Assembly: GCA_009733775.1 (NCBI GenBank)
Contig: WOGZ01000391.1
Span: 1-28,497 of the forward strand
Origin: Alectoria sarmentosa
Lineage: Eukaryota; Ascomycota; Lecanoromycetes; Lecanorales; Parmeliaceae
Length of the DNA: 28,497 bases
Direction of reading: 5' to 3'
A model generated the notes under the pieces. The model worked only from the letters and a program-made list of their open reading frames with translations. It was not told where the DNA came from and ran no database searches. The translations under genes and the position numbers were made by a program. Below are positions 8,352-19,098 of the stretch, one piece after another. The first letter of the stretch is position 1. Every line of letters begins with the position of its first letter.

Positions 8352-9801
8352 AGCGGGTTTGATCTGGGGAGGAAAAAAAAGAAGATCTGTTTAGTTGGAG
8401 AGGCGTCGCATGGATATGAGGATTCACACCCAGAGCGAAATGCGGGGGGGGGTACTGACTATGCTCCGGAGTAGGACGTTTGTTGAATAATCTTTTCTCC
8501 TGGCAACTTGGACATTTGTTAGGTTTTCCAGTGAAGCATGGTCAGGGAAAGGCGCAACAGCAGAATGCTCGAAGTCTGCTTCTTCGGGGTTGGTGGAGTG
8601 GTCGAGGTACGGCCAGCGGACTTTCGGGAGGCACAGGCACGAGATCGGAGAACAAATGGGGATCGAATTAAAGAGGAGGCAACGACATTGTCGGATCGCG
8701 TAAAAATAGAAGGTCCATCTCTAACAGTGTTTGAAGGTTTATACTCGTAGAGGTCGAGGAAATACCGGATACATGGCTGCGCATGGAGTTCCTCGTGGCA
8801 TCTCGGCATTAGGCCTCTAAGACCCTTTTTTGGGATTCTTCTAAAACTCAGCCAACGCTAAGTGTTAATACAGATATAACGATTAGCTTCCTTTTCACCC
8901 CTAGAATTGTTCTTCAATTCTTTCACGGGGGAGGACTTGTTGTTAATAGATCAACCATAAGTTCCTTAAATCTTTCAATACAGATAAACCGAAATAATAT
9001 CTCTCACTCTAAACATACGTTCACTTCTCAAACTTCAGCGCGGCGGAAACGGAAATCTATATTTTCCTCTGCATACCTGGTCATACTAAAGGTATTGTTA
9101 CATGCGCTACACTTTACATTGGCTGAGGTTGAAAAGCATTCCGTTTTCGGAGACTATGAAATGGCGTGAATCCCTTCATTGTAGAGTAGCGATTGTCTTG
9201 GGTATCTTCACGGTATACAAGCTGATTTGTGGCATCAGAAAAGCTGACTGCCGTCATCAGCCATGAGGCAATAACTCCCTCGGGACTTTTGGTACGCCAC
9301 GTGCTAATATATATATCTGCGAGAGCTGTCCGGCATTTGTATAGAAGATGACATTTGTTCTTGGGCACCTCCATAGTTAAATAAGAGCATAATTCCTGGG
9401 AGCCCGGGAATAGGTTGGTAATTTTAATAACAGGCTCTCGAGGCACCTAGTGGAAGGAGAAAGCGCCCTGGAAATTTCGACTCATTTATATACAGGAATC
9501 GAATTTTGTACAAGCCATAGAGGCCATCCCAACGATGACCATGATGACGATGAGTGGCTTTACTGCCACTTGTTGATAGCCAGATGAGATCGCTCTCATG
9601 TGGATCGGATGAGTCGTAATTCTCATCTCGGTACCACTTCTATAACTTCAAAGATTTCCCTAGTTCAAAACTGTTCTTGACCAAGGTTGACAATACGACG
9701 GTTTCGAAGGCATCAGGGGCTTTTCCACTGTCCAATACTTTTCTTCTTTACTTGCGGAACAACGAGATACCAATCGCCTTGCTGATCCAAAGGTCGATAC
9801 C
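8352..9801. other. 1.45-kb intergenic region without a clear gene
   Basis: It lies between the transcription-factor stop and the start of the small basic protein gene, both on the minus strand. It should hold the latter's promoter and the former's 3' UTR. Open frames of 63-110 codons are present, but none has a recognisable domain, and the longest (9114-9446, minus) begins on GTG. A hairpin lies at 8898-8930. Nothing else recognisable is seen. Confidence 0.6.
8898..8930. repeat. Hairpin AGAATTG/CAATTCT with outer CCCC/GGGG
   Basis: The inner 7-bp arms at 8903-8909 and 8915-8921 are perfect with a 5-nt loop. They are enclosed by CCCC (8898-8901) and GGGG (8927-8930) after an asymmetric internal loop. 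It lies in a geneless stretch and may be chance or a transcript-end structure. Confidence 0.45.
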
Positions 9802-12468
9802 TTAGATCAGGTCCTTGATGCTCATTCGACTTGATGGACTCATGGAATATGGCAATGGCGCCAGAGGGGGTAGCGTCATCGATGGCCTAATTGACGACTC
9901 TTGAACGGCAAGATGCTGCCGCTCTTCTTCCTTCTTGCGGGACAATCTTTCCATAGTCCTCAAAATATCGTCCCATCCATGCCAGTCAAGTTCCTTTATT
10001 TGAGGCCTGGCTGGTGAAAGGGCTTGGCTTTTCAGATCTTTTTGGTTTTTTTCGCCTGAAATTTGCAATGATTTGCTCAAATGGACATCAGCTTTACTGT
10101 CTTGCCATATCCACGAACTTTCGAAGCTACCCTGGAGATCCCCAGATACGTATGCGATCATCTCCTCATCCGTATCGAGGTGGATTCCCTGATCCAGCTT
10201 AGAGATCATCTCGTGGAGGAAGAACTCGAGATAACGCCCACAGTCTACATTGACTGGACGCGCGTTTCCTAAAGTGGCGCTCGCTCGAGCACACGAGAGC
10301 GCATTTTCAAAATCGAGATGAAAGCACAAAAAGAGTGTGCAGCGCCAGACGTGTGTACAGAAGAACGCACTACTTGCTGAAATCATACGGCCCTCCCAAG
10401 TGCCATTTTGCTCTGCTTCATGTGATCGAGGCTCCCCAGGTGGCTGCATGCATCGGCGAAGGAATCCGGCAGTATCTTTCGCAACAAATACGCAATTATC
10501 CATTGCCGCAGACCTTTCAGCGGAGTCGCAGGTAGGTGTCAGATTGTGTCGATGGAGCATGAGCCGAGCATTTTGTAGGTATATGATGGGTGGGAGCTCA
10601 GTTGGATCAATGTAGCCATCAGCTCGGCCTCGGTGTTGTGCAGGGAATCCATCAACGCATTGGTTGAAATGTGAGTCATAAGCTTGCAATGCAGATTTAA
10701 CCAAACGATCACTTTTAAGAATCCGTAATAGTCTAGCAATGCCGCCGATGACCTGTATCATAGGGAGAAGGGGCGACGTTGATTGCTCTGGCTTTGGGGT
10801 GGAGGCCCAAGCAACTCCCGGGACCATAAACTGATCATCGATGGGACTTGGCATGCCGACATTGCAGTCTTCCTCTTTGGTCAAGGCAGGTCGCCCCAGT
10901 TCCAGCGACAGCAAGCTATCTGAGTCAGAACTGAGATCTACATGATCAGATGACAACACTCACCAGTCGCAAGCGTACACACACCACCAGACCCGTCGGC
11001 GCATCTCTTTTTCAATAGCAGGCCAAGTTCCGGCTTCGCAATGCAGGCCAATATCGAAAGAAATTCGCACGGCGAAACCAATCCAGGTCCAACCAGCAGA
11101 TTTAAGATTCATCTCAATGAGGAATATGCTGGTCAGCATTGCAGCTCGTGCATGATCAAGGGTGAGGTCTTCGGTCCACATATCTATGAGAGACTTGGAT
11201 ATCTCCAAGTACTTCTGGCCATCGTACCAAGACCGATGCAGTGTTCCACAAGCAAAGACGGCAAACAGAAGCGCACTCCATATCCGCGGAACACCATGTA
11301 GCGACCCATCTTTGTAGGCGTTGTCATATTGCTCTTTGAACGAAGGCCAGTGGATCAAAGGCAATGTTGGATGAAGCGTAGTTCGGTATTGGTCCATAAG
11401 AATGTCTGCCACATGCTTCGGAGGAAGTCCAGGAAGCGAAGAAGAGAATAGGTCCGGAGAGGAAGTCCGTTGACACGGATATGGCGGCTTGAAGATGCCC
11501 TTACCATGTTGCTGCATAGTGGAACCTATGCTGGACAGATCCTGTGGGACCATGGTCCTCCGTCTTTTGGGTTGCCTTTCTTCGTACCCTGGAAACCGCT
11601 CAGTTGCATGCCGTGGAGAATATGTGGTCTCAGGTCCTGGAAGATGGGACATATTGTGAAGATTTGAAGGCTCTGGGCCTGGGAGATGTGAAAGATGGTG
11701 AGGACGGGGAAGAGTGCCTGAAGCAGAGTGATCATGGATCGAACTTTCACCTTCCCCGGATTCCAAGATCGAGCGAAGATGATGCACTTGTGATTTGGCC
11801 TGGGCTAATTCCTTCTGAAGGTCTTGATTGTGTCTGATCTGGGGGGTCAGAATAGCACAGTGGCAATCTGTGTGCAGGACACTGACCTGATATTCGACAT
11901 GCGCCTGTTTGTCTCTTTTGTGAACTGGCATTTTACACTCCTACTGGTACATTCTGTGCAGCTCGTACTTTCGGTGGCGTCGCACTGTATATATTAGTGC
12001 TAAATTACAAAGCAGAGAAAATGTGCCCACCTTCACTTTACGCTCTCGACACGCATCACAGCTTGGGTCCTTTCTTCTCTGTCGATAAGCACGTTTCTGC
12101 CCTTGCAGACTAGCGGCCGTCGCGCTGGAGTCCGGATACATGTTTGGTACAAGAGATCCATGCGGATGGCCAATCTCAACACATCCAGGTAATGACACCC
12201 CTAGCGGTGTCATTGTAGAGTGATAAGACTGAACGTAGCCAGTAGACCTTGGCGCGGATTCTGATGATCGGGACATATGCTGAGACTGTACCGGCCCGGG
12301 TCCACTCGATGGCCTACTGGTAGGACCAGAGACGGACACGCCGGTGCCTGATGTGAGAGGACTCTTGAGAGAAATTGCGCTTGATGAAACCGATGCAACG
12401 ACATGTGGAGTGGCCTGGGAATACAATGGCGGTGGCCGTTGAGCCGTGTTTGAGACCTGATCGGCCAT
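9802..12468 (-). CDS. Zn2Cys6 transcription factor with Fungal_trans domain
   Basis: Four exons: 12468-12031, 11984-11887, 11833-10964 and 10915-9802. Introns are 46, 53 and 48 nt; the total is 2,520 nt, 839 aa. The first intron splits the zinc cluster. The spliced cluster has Cys at residues 137, 140, 147, 155, 158 and 165 (C-x2-C-x6-C-x7-C-x2-C-x6-C), preceded by a basic YRQRRK stretch. A coiled coil follows (QDLQKELAQAKSQVHHLRSI). SHLPGPE occurs twice (about 227 and 241). The Fungal_trans domain starts near residue 318 (YRTTLHPTLPLIHWPSF) and runs through RRRVWWCVYACD and LLSLELGRP, joined correctly only after the third intron. It is a nuclear DNA-binding regulator; its target pathway cannot be read from sequence. 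The Ser/Pro-rich N-terminus is probably disordered. Exons 1 and 2 are short, so the exon 1/2 joint should be checked with RNA reads. Confidence 0.9.
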
Positions 12469-13640
12469 TATTGAACCCCTGGGGTGACAAAATGATTCAG
12501 GAACAGGCTCTTAGGAACATAGAGAGTTGCTCAAAGCAGCCATGGACGATTTCGACGAGGAAAGGTAAAAATGGGCAGATGCGGGATTAACAATGCGAAG
12601 GAACATTGAGAGAAGAAATGTGGCCTAGTTGTCCTGGTCAATGTTTTCGACATTGACTACCTTAAAATCCGTGGCAGCGCCGTTGACGGGGATGAGTTCA
12701 AGGCACCGTACCAACCCAGTAATGAGGAAGCCCACAGGAAGTCTTGGATCACGGTCAGAGATTGATCCCGGATATGATCAGTGGGCGGTTGCTTTCTCTT
12801 TCGTAGAATGGAAAGAATGCTTTGTAGATTTGGTGTTCGGCTCCCAAATCTATTTGCCACTTTCAGTCATTGGTTCCCACAGAGATAAAAGACGGGTATG
12901 CAGGGCCGGTCCAGGATTGGCGGAGCTTTCATGCATGCACAGGAGGGCTTGATTTCCTATTTGTCGGCACTGGTGGAAGATGTCGGTTATCGGAAAGGAA
13001 TTTTGCTTGAGAAGAGTGACGACAGCCGCAGGAGGAAAAGTCCGAGCGTTTGCGTGTAGGTCGTTGGTGGGAGAGTAAAGAACAATGCAATTAGATGGGA
13101 AAGGGAATTAATGAATGTTGAGTATGGTTTACCTTTGGAAGCGGTCTTAATTCGATGGATCAAAAGGCAATAGGTAATGTCGTACAGTCGACAAAGAAGA
13201 AAGAGGGCATTTCATTTGTCATGCAAGATCAGCAAAGTACTCTAGCAGGAAGCAGGTTGTAGAAAAAGAACGTTTTAAGTCAAATTAGGAAGGTATTGCT
13301 AGTGAATGAATCTGTGGGGGGGGGGGAAGGGGAAGATAGAGTACGGACAAGAGAGATGGAGAGAGAGTCTCTACTTTTATGATTTGATGTGCCTGCCCAA
13401 GATCTACATGAATGGCAGTAGTATAAGGAAGTTTAAAAGAGTGAAAGATGGTGCCCAAAGGTGTGAAAAGGCATGCCGAGACGAAGCCGATAATAATGGC
13501 GTTCTCCTCTTTGGCTGGAACTGGAAGAAATAGAAGAAGTAGAAGAAGAAGAAAGCGACGATCGACACGGAAGAATTTGATGTTCACAGGGGCAATTGGC
13601 AAGTACCCGCGGCCACTCAATCAGATTTAAATACGACGAC
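12469..13640 (-). promoter_or_regulatory. Probable long 5' leader and promoter of the transcription factor
   Basis: No conserved coding sequence is visible. On the minus strand it contains a long pyrimidine tract (13524-13555, seen as purines on +) and an 11-base C run ending in ACAG (G run at 13316-13326 on +). Pyrimidine tracts are common near fungal transcription starts, and C-run plus ACAG could be a 5' UTR splice acceptor. The minus-strand 111-codon frame at 13285-13620 has a poly-Leu core that simply translates the CTT repeat, so I do not call it a gene; it could be an upstream ORF. Confidence 0.4.
13316..13326 (+). repeat. 11-base G homopolymer
   Basis: Eleven consecutive G followed by AAGGGGAAG. 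It is prone to slippage and assembly error. On the transcribed minus strand it is a C tract followed by ACAG. Confidence 0.9.
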
Positions 13641-14944
13641 TACTACGGAGTACTACTACGGCTACTACTAGTCCGACTGTCCCTTCCAAAGGCAACCGAC
13701 AAACAAGCTTTGACCTGCCTGCATAGGTAGCTAGAAAGATGATGATTTTCGGCCACGGATACTGTCATACTATTGAAGTCATTGAAGTTGTGTATTGTTT
13801 ACAATATATCACCGTAATTGAAGTAAAGACGACATCTAGGTGCATGAGAACAAACGACTCATTATCGAATTATCAAAAATCAAAAATCAAAAAACAAACG
13901 AAAAACGAAAAACGAAAAAACAACAGCGTTAAAGATGGAAATTACGGTGACAAGTACTTGGGATGCCATGGCATCTTGGCTTGATTGCCGACACCACGGA
14001 AGCGAGATCTCGTTCGTTCGCGCGATCTGCACTCGATCGGCCTGTGCCTTAATGGATCGTCAAGCGCTAACGCTTCAAGCCGAACAGACAAAGACAAAAG
14101 ACAGAAAACGTCAACAATAATCCATAGGATTAATTTTTGATTTAATTAAGCCTTAATTAATTGTATCTTACGACTATCACCTATTTGACATGCCTTAGTT
14201 AGGGCCTGTGCAAGTCATACTAACTTGCTTATGCGGGCAATTGTCATGACTCGGGCATATACTCTAATGAACATCACCTTTCGTAGTCCATCTTCTGAGG
14301 CCTCCAGGCGTATAAGTAGACCAAACTCAAGTAGGTTGGGGATCTTCGTTGACGAGGACGACCGATGATAAGCCAAAACCCGAGAAAGGGCAGCAAGCTT
14401 GACTTCTGAGCCTCTCTCCCGCCATCCGCGGCACATTCAAGTATTTTCCTAGGGTCTGGACCAGTCTTGCTTCTCGGATCTGCAGACTGCAGCTGTCAGG
14501 AAGAGACTTCTTCGAGAGTATCAAACCGAAGCCCCAATTGAATGTCCGAATTATTGCAAGTCCTTCCTACCTATGCTGAAGCAACAAATCGTTTGTATCT
14601 GAAAGAACGCTGTCGTTGTTTTAGTCTTGTCGCGTCATCAACCATGCACAGCCAATGTGTGAGTCTGACTTCGAAAAGCCTGATAATTCAGGGTATTATG
14701 ACTTGCTTCCCCGGTCAACCTCCTTTGCTTGGAACCAATATTTTGTCCGAACCCAACTCGAGCCTCGGAAGATTATTAGATCTTGACACCTCAATTGCTT
14801 TCATACTCTGTAATTGCTTCGTTGTTGATCAGCAACCACTCGGCAACAAGGAACAGGGGCTGCCCTGTGAGGCTGTGATGAGGGTAGCCGGATGACGCCT
14901 CTGCGCAAGCGCTTCAATTAACACATCGATTTCGACCCTAAAAA

Positions 14945-14991
14945 GCTTCCCGGCATTTCTGTATTGTGACTGGCCTCGGCTGCCGGGAAGC
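14945..14991. repeat. Perfect 11-bp inverted repeat
   Basis: GCTTCCCGGCA at 14945-14955 and TGCCGGGAAGC at 14981-14991, separated by 25 bp. It is GC-rich and perfect, so more than background in this geneless region. It may be a terminator-like or protein-binding structure, or part of an unannotated RNA. Confidence 0.6.
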
Positions 14992-15038
14992 ACTGTCAAA
15001 AGGCAGAGCCGCGCTTTTGGTGGCCGATCCCGAAGTTG

Positions 15039-15052
15039 CAACTTGCAAGTTG
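15039..15052. repeat. Perfect 14-bp palindrome CAACTTGCAAGTTG
   Basis: The sequence equals its own reverse complement over 14 bases. This is the form a dimeric DNA-binding protein would recognise, but there is no direct evidence for a binding site. Confidence 0.5.
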
Positions 15053-15866
15053 AAGCATGAACATCAACTCCTGTTAGAATTATTGTTCAGTGCACAACGC
15101 AAACTTGTGGAGGCATTCCGGAAGCTGTTATTTCCGTGGACAAGAAGAAAAAACTTGCTCACTAGCCTTTCGCCCGTTCCGTTCTTATCAAAATCGTCGG
15201 CGGATGCCTCTCTTCACTCTTAGCGTCGGATTTCTAGTCAATAAGATTCATAGGGAAGTTGCTGCATACTATCTAGGTAAGGTGGTAGGTCAAGATTCTT
15301 CAATCTTTTCTGTTACAAGAGCTGATTCAGCCGAGGAACATCAGAGTCGAAGAGTTTCACCCCTCCCATAATACTGCTAAGTAGCCGGATGATTGTAGAT
15401 ATTATTACGGTAGACAGCAGAGAGCCTTATCGCCGGCTCACCGACAGATTTGGAAATGATCAAACAAGCGTTGCAATGTGAGGCTTAGAGGCCACAAATC
15501 TGCCAATAAATGGTGCCAACATGGGGTTTGGGATTGACTACTAGAGCAAATAGAGTGATAGATAAGCTGGTGTTCAGCCCCGCCGACAAGCTGAGGGGTT
15601 GGATCCTTCTCAAAATCACACCAATCTTTGGCTTTCAACCCCGTAAAAATGTGTCGTCCTTGATCCATCTGTTTCAAAAGAAAAAAGAAGGAAAAGAAAG
15701 GGAAAATGGTCGTCAAACAGAGTTACGGAGGTCTGCACCAAAAGTCCTGGACAGCGCTAATGGCAGCCCTAGCCCTAATCTCGGAAGGTAACCCTGAGAT
15801 GGGGACCTTAGAATAATCAATTACCCGAAGCAACTTCAAGCGCACAGGCAACTCTTCAGATGAGGC

Positions 15867-15890
15867 GTTATCCGAGATGTTATCCGAGAT
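15867..15890 (-). promoter_or_regulatory. Two tandem 12-bp units with GATAA cores
   Basis: GTTATCCGAGAT occurs twice in tandem, about 180 bp before the adenine deaminase start. Each carries a GATAA core on the minus strand. Nitrogen-regulating GATA factors bind HGATAR sites, often in pairs, but here the preceding base is G, which fits the consensus poorly. Regulation of this purine gene by a GATA factor is only a suggestion. Confidence 0.3.
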
Positions 15891-15943
15891 CTTGACGAAG
15901 AGGTCTTGGCGTTCAGGACTTTCGATGCAGACCTCCGTACTGC

Positions 15944-15976
15944 TTTTTTATTTTTATTTTTATTTTTATTTTTTTT
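15944..15976 (+). repeat. TTTTTA microsatellite in the adenine deaminase promoter
   Basis: Several TTTTTA units followed by a T run, about 95-125 bp before the start codon. dA:dT tracts near fungal promoters commonly disfavour nucleosomes. This one is long enough to vary in length between strains. Confidence 0.7.
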
Positions 15977-16069
15977 GTCACTCTTTCTGGCACCTAGCCT
16001 GCCCTGCCTCCCTGCATACTAGTATCCCCAATCAATCCTTGTTCTTTGCTCCCTCAGTCGCCTACCGTC

Positions 16070-17128
16070 ATGTGCAGAACTCTTCTTCATCCTCTCCTCG
16101 CCGCCCTTCCTAAGGTGGAGCATCACATGCACCTCGAAGGTGCCCTTTCTCCAAGCCTCCTCTTCACGCTCGCGGCTCGCAATTCCATTACGCTCCCTGA
16201 TCCCGCAATCGACGCAGCCTTTGCCTCTCCTACCTCTCTTCTTGACCGATACACTCGCTTTTCATCCCTTGATGACTTCCTCCATTACTATTTCATTGGA
16301 ATGAAGTGTCTCATAAAAGAACAAGACTTCGAGCAGCTAGCTTGGGAATATTTCTTGAAAGCCAAAAGTGATGGTGTGGTACACGCCGAGGTATTTTTTG
16401 ATCCGCAGGCGCACACTGGGAGGGGTATCACATACGAGACTGTCGTGAATGGATTTACTACGGCATGCCAGCGTGCAGAACGAGAGCTCGAGCTGAGCAC
16501 GAAGCTAATACTGTGCTTTTTGAGACATCTGCCCATCGAAGAGTCGAAAATGACATATGCCCAGGCAAGAATGGACTTGGAGACTGGGCGTCTGGCCGGC
16601 TTGGGCTTAGATTCGAGCGAGAATGGATTCCCACCAGGAGCATGGAAGGAGATATACGAAACAGCGAAGAACAAGGGAATAAGAAGAACAGCTCATGCTG
16701 GGGAGGAGGGACCAGTCGAGTATATCAGAGAGGCATTGAGTGAGCTCGACGTTGAAAGAATTGATCACGGGATACGATTGGCCGAGGATACAAGTTTGAT
16801 GCGAGAGGTTGCGCAGAAGAGGATTCTGGTCACGATGTGTCCATTGTCCAATGTCAGGTTACGATGTGTGAAAGATGTAAAGGAGCTACCAATCAGGACA
16901 TTCTTGGATAGTGGAGTCATGTTCTCGATCAACAGTGATGATCCGGCGTATTTTGGTGGCTACATACTGGACAATTATTGCGCGGTACAGGAGGCATTCA
17001 ACCTTACAGCCAGAGAATGGGAGCGAATCGCAAAGGGAGCTGTGGAATGCAGTTGGTGTAACTCTGGCAGGAAAACACACCTTTTGGAGCAGTTGAATGA
17101 GACAATGGTGCGATTTGGTTATGGCTAA
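16070..17128 (+). CDS. aah1: Adenine deaminase (Aah1 type)
   Basis: An intronless 352-aa member of the adenosine/adenine deaminase family. It hydrolyses adenine to hypoxanthine plus ammonia in purine salvage and is expected to be cytosolic/nuclear. Zinc ligands are visible: His19 and His21 (HHMHLEG), His209 in HAGEE with catalytic Glu212, His233 in DHG, and Asp290/Asp291 in SINSDDPAYFGGY. GLDSSENGFPP and the SDDPAYFGGYILD ending match yeast Aah1 rather than true adenosine deaminases; length is also close (yeast about 347 aa). I start at ATG 16070 (MCRTLLHPLLAALPK). The frame extends upstream to a TTG, but no earlier in-frame ATG exists and homologues start near here. It converges with atg27, with 467 bp between stops. 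All catalytic residues are present, so it should be active. Confidence 0.95.
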   Translation: MCRTLLHPLLAALPKVEHHMHLEGALSPSLLFTLAARNSITLPDPAIDAAFASPTSLLDRYTRFSSLDDFLHYYFIGMKCLIKEQDFEQLAWEYFLKAKSDGVVHAEVFFDPQAHTGRGITYETVVNGFTTACQRAERELELSTKLILCFLRHLPIEESKMTYAQARMDLETGRLAGLGLDSSENGFPPGAWKEIYETAKNKGIRRTAHAGEEGPVEYIREALSELDVERIDHGIRLAEDTSLMREVAQKRILVTMCPLSNVRLRCVKDVKELPIRTFLDSGVMFSINSDDPAYFGGYILDNYCAVQEAFNLTAREWERIAKGAVECSWCNSGRKTHLLEQLNETMVRFGYG

Positions 17129-17595
17129 ATATCGGGTAAATGAGCGCGGGAGACAAGGATTTATCAAGCATGAATCTCAATACCGTCTTGAGAGCAGCAT
17201 CTGAAAACCGGTCGATTTATGCAGGACTGATTCCGCCGAGATCTGCAGGCTTCTCGCAACTCACCTTACCAAGCCGTTGATGTTGGCATTGTAGGTCGCC
17301 TACAGACCACGTATCAATTCACGCTCATAATATAATTTCGAGAGACAGGAGTCAATGGCAGGAAACAGGAGTACTTGTAAGTAAGTACAAGTCCACTTAA
17401 AATTAAGGTTAGGGGTCATACAGCACCCCGAGATGGTGTATTGACAGACTGTATTGGGGCATATTGGTACAAGACTATGCCTTTGCTATGTGTGTAGGGG
17501 CTACGAGCCCAAATCCTCCTTAAGAGGCCCCCGCCCACATGATTCGAAATCCGGTCTTGTTGGCTTTCAAGACTGGTCCCTACATTTGTACTTCT
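17129..17595. other. Convergent intergenic region with a 3'-end hairpin
   Basis: It separates the adenine deaminase and atg27 stop codons and holds no gene. An inverted repeat ACTTGTA (17373-17379) / TACAAGT (17386-17392) with a 6-nt loop lies near the middle, where two transcripts end head-on. Confidence 0.5.
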
Positions 17596-18755
17596 TCAAA
17601 CAGCAGAATATCCCCCCCTTGAGCCCCCTCCTTGTATCGTGTTGACGACCCTTCGCACCCAATCCCTGAAGAGATAGGGTACGTCTCTAATCGTTTCTGA
17701 GTGCGGCACAAGGTCCCAACCTCTGGCCGAGTACTTGTTATAATTGAGCCAACTGCCGAAAATAAGGTATGCGGCGATGCCCATGAATGTACTGTGAAAA
17801 AACTCTGTTAATTCGATAATGAGAAAGATAAACATAGCACTTACATGATAATAAACCACGTGAAAAAACCTAGTGTCGGAGTCAGCACTTCCTCTCCAGG
17901 AAAGGGCTTGGGGCCGGAGAAACTCACCCCAATGTCGACTACTTGAAGTTGTCCCGTCGTCTTTTAAGTCCTCACACCCATACTTCGTGGTCCAATCCAG
18001 CCTGAGAACCTTCGTGCCTTCTTCAACATTCCAGCTGACAAGCTTCAATTTTCCTCCATGCTCATCGTTTACCTCTTCCCATTTCTTGTCCCCATCTTCT
18101 CCGGTCCCATTATCGTCCTCTTCATCCTCCGCCGCCAGCAGATATCTTCTCCTGTAGTCAATTGTACTGGTATCGCATAAGAATTCCACGATAGCTTTCT
18201 GCTTCTGACCGTCGCTGTCCTTTCCCCCGTTCATTTCGAGCCGAACACCCTCCTTTTCCTTATCAGCGTTGGATGCCGATGATTTCATACGCGTCCATTT
18301 GGGATCCAGTGCTCCGCCAAAGGAATGCGAGAACTCGCCAGCTATAGGAATAGTATCGATGATTGTGGTTTTATTTTCAACGGTGTTGTCTAGGCGCTCG
18401 ATGGCACAGACTATAGAGGGAATGTGTAAGTCAGTCTGGGTAGAGTGCAGCGAGAGAGCCATTGGTGCCGAGATATCGGCCTACCTCGAGAGCCGCCAGG
18501 ACAGTCTTCATCTTTTGGTACGCCTTTCAGTTTCTCTAAAGGCCGACATATGTCAATTGTGAAGGTTGTGTTTCTGATTCCATTAGGCTGTTCCTTGATC
18601 CTGGAGAGGGAATGGGGCCCTTCTAGGGTCTTAAAGTTGAATGATACACCATCGTCTCGAGCATCTGAGCAGTCGAGCGAGATAGCTGTTACGAGAGATG
18701 GAACAAGGAGGATGACAGATGAGAGTCTGATATGAGAATAAGGAGATAATCGCAT
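17596..18755 (-). CDS. atg27: Autophagy-related protein Atg27
   Basis: Four exons: 18755-18485, 18410-17928, 17869-17845 and 17791-17596; introns 74, 58 and 53 nt; total 975 nt, 324 aa. Atg27 is a type I membrane protein that cycles between Golgi, endosome, vacuole and Atg9 vesicles and helps traffic Atg9. Visible features: a signal peptide (MRLSPYSHIR, hydrophobic LSSVILLVPSLVTA, likely cut before Ile25); a lumenal mannose-6-phosphate-receptor-like region with six Cys (29, 70, 85, 92, then EFLC and YGC); an acidic stretch AAEDEEDDNGTGEDGD; one membrane span at about 253-275; and a short cytosolic tail ending YSAV, the Tyr-based sorting signal known in yeast. The 25-nt third exon encodes the start of the membrane span; without it the protein would lose its anchor. 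I start at Met 18755 since the signal peptide follows directly. It is longer than yeast Atg27 (271 aa), mostly through lumenal inserts. Confidence 0.9.
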
Positions 18756-19098
18756 GATGTGGTTTAGTGACTCGAATGCCCAATGATTACTCTTATGAGG
18801 CGTCCAAGATAGGCTCTGATACTCTGAAATTGGCACTCGAGTAAGTGAGAAAAGTCACGCTACTCGTACGATGCGAAGCTGTACCTTGGTTTCCAGTGAA
18901 ATTGGAAGATTTAAAGGAAGAGTTTGGCCTCCCTACTTTACTATAATCACCATCCTAAGTCTATGTCTTGGCACGCTTGGCAGGGCTGACTAGGAACGCT
19001 AGCAAGCGAGCAAGCGAGCTCACCAATCTCCACACACTAATTTCCACCTCAACCGAGACTTAACTCATCGACTTCACTGACAGAACGCATTGCCCATC
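18756..19098. promoter_or_regulatory. Divergent promoter shared by atg27 and rps18
   Basis: 343 bp separate the two start codons, so both promoters must lie here. The rps18 side has a tandem AGCAAGCG repeat (two and a half copies, 19001-19020), followed by a C/A-rich stretch that is probably the 5' UTR. I cannot name a specific factor site. Confidence 0.55.

Larger units (their letters stand above)
13641..16069. other. 2.4-kb geneless region upstream of adenine deaminase
   Basis: Only short unrelated open frames are present; the longest, 117 codons at 14542-14895 (+), starts on ATG but has no recognisable domain. Contents I can name: TACGGAGTA at 13644-13652; A-rich microsatellites (TCAAAAA and ACGAAAA units) at 13872-13920; two TTAATTAA octamers three bases apart at 14142-14160; an 11-bp inverted repeat at 14945/14981; a 14-bp palindrome at 15039-15052; a doubled GTTATCCGAGAT at 15867-15890; and a TTTTTA repeat at 15944-15976. 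It could hide a non-coding transcript or a decayed gene. Confidence 0.5.

Noticed and set aside
8538..8750. tRNA-like GGAGTGGTCGAGG near 8597
   Set aside because: No acceptor stem, anticodon arm or T-arm could be assembled around it.
9114..9446. 110-codon minus-strand open frame downstream of the transcription factor
   Set aside because: Starts on GTG, lacks a recognisable domain and lies where the 3' UTR and intergenic region are expected.
13285..13620. 111-codon minus-strand frame that looks like a signal peptide (poly-Leu)
   Set aside because: The Leu run is only the translation of a CTT-type microsatellite; the rest shows no conservation signal. At most an upstream ORF.
14542..14895. 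117-codon plus-strand frame starting with ATG
   Set aside because: No domain, signal peptide or Cys pattern I recognise, and no upstream or downstream exon could be joined with confidence.
16046..16069. Upstream extension of adenine deaminase by eight residues
   Set aside because: The extension starts at TTG, not ATG; the first in-frame ATG is 16070 and gives the N-terminus expected for the family.
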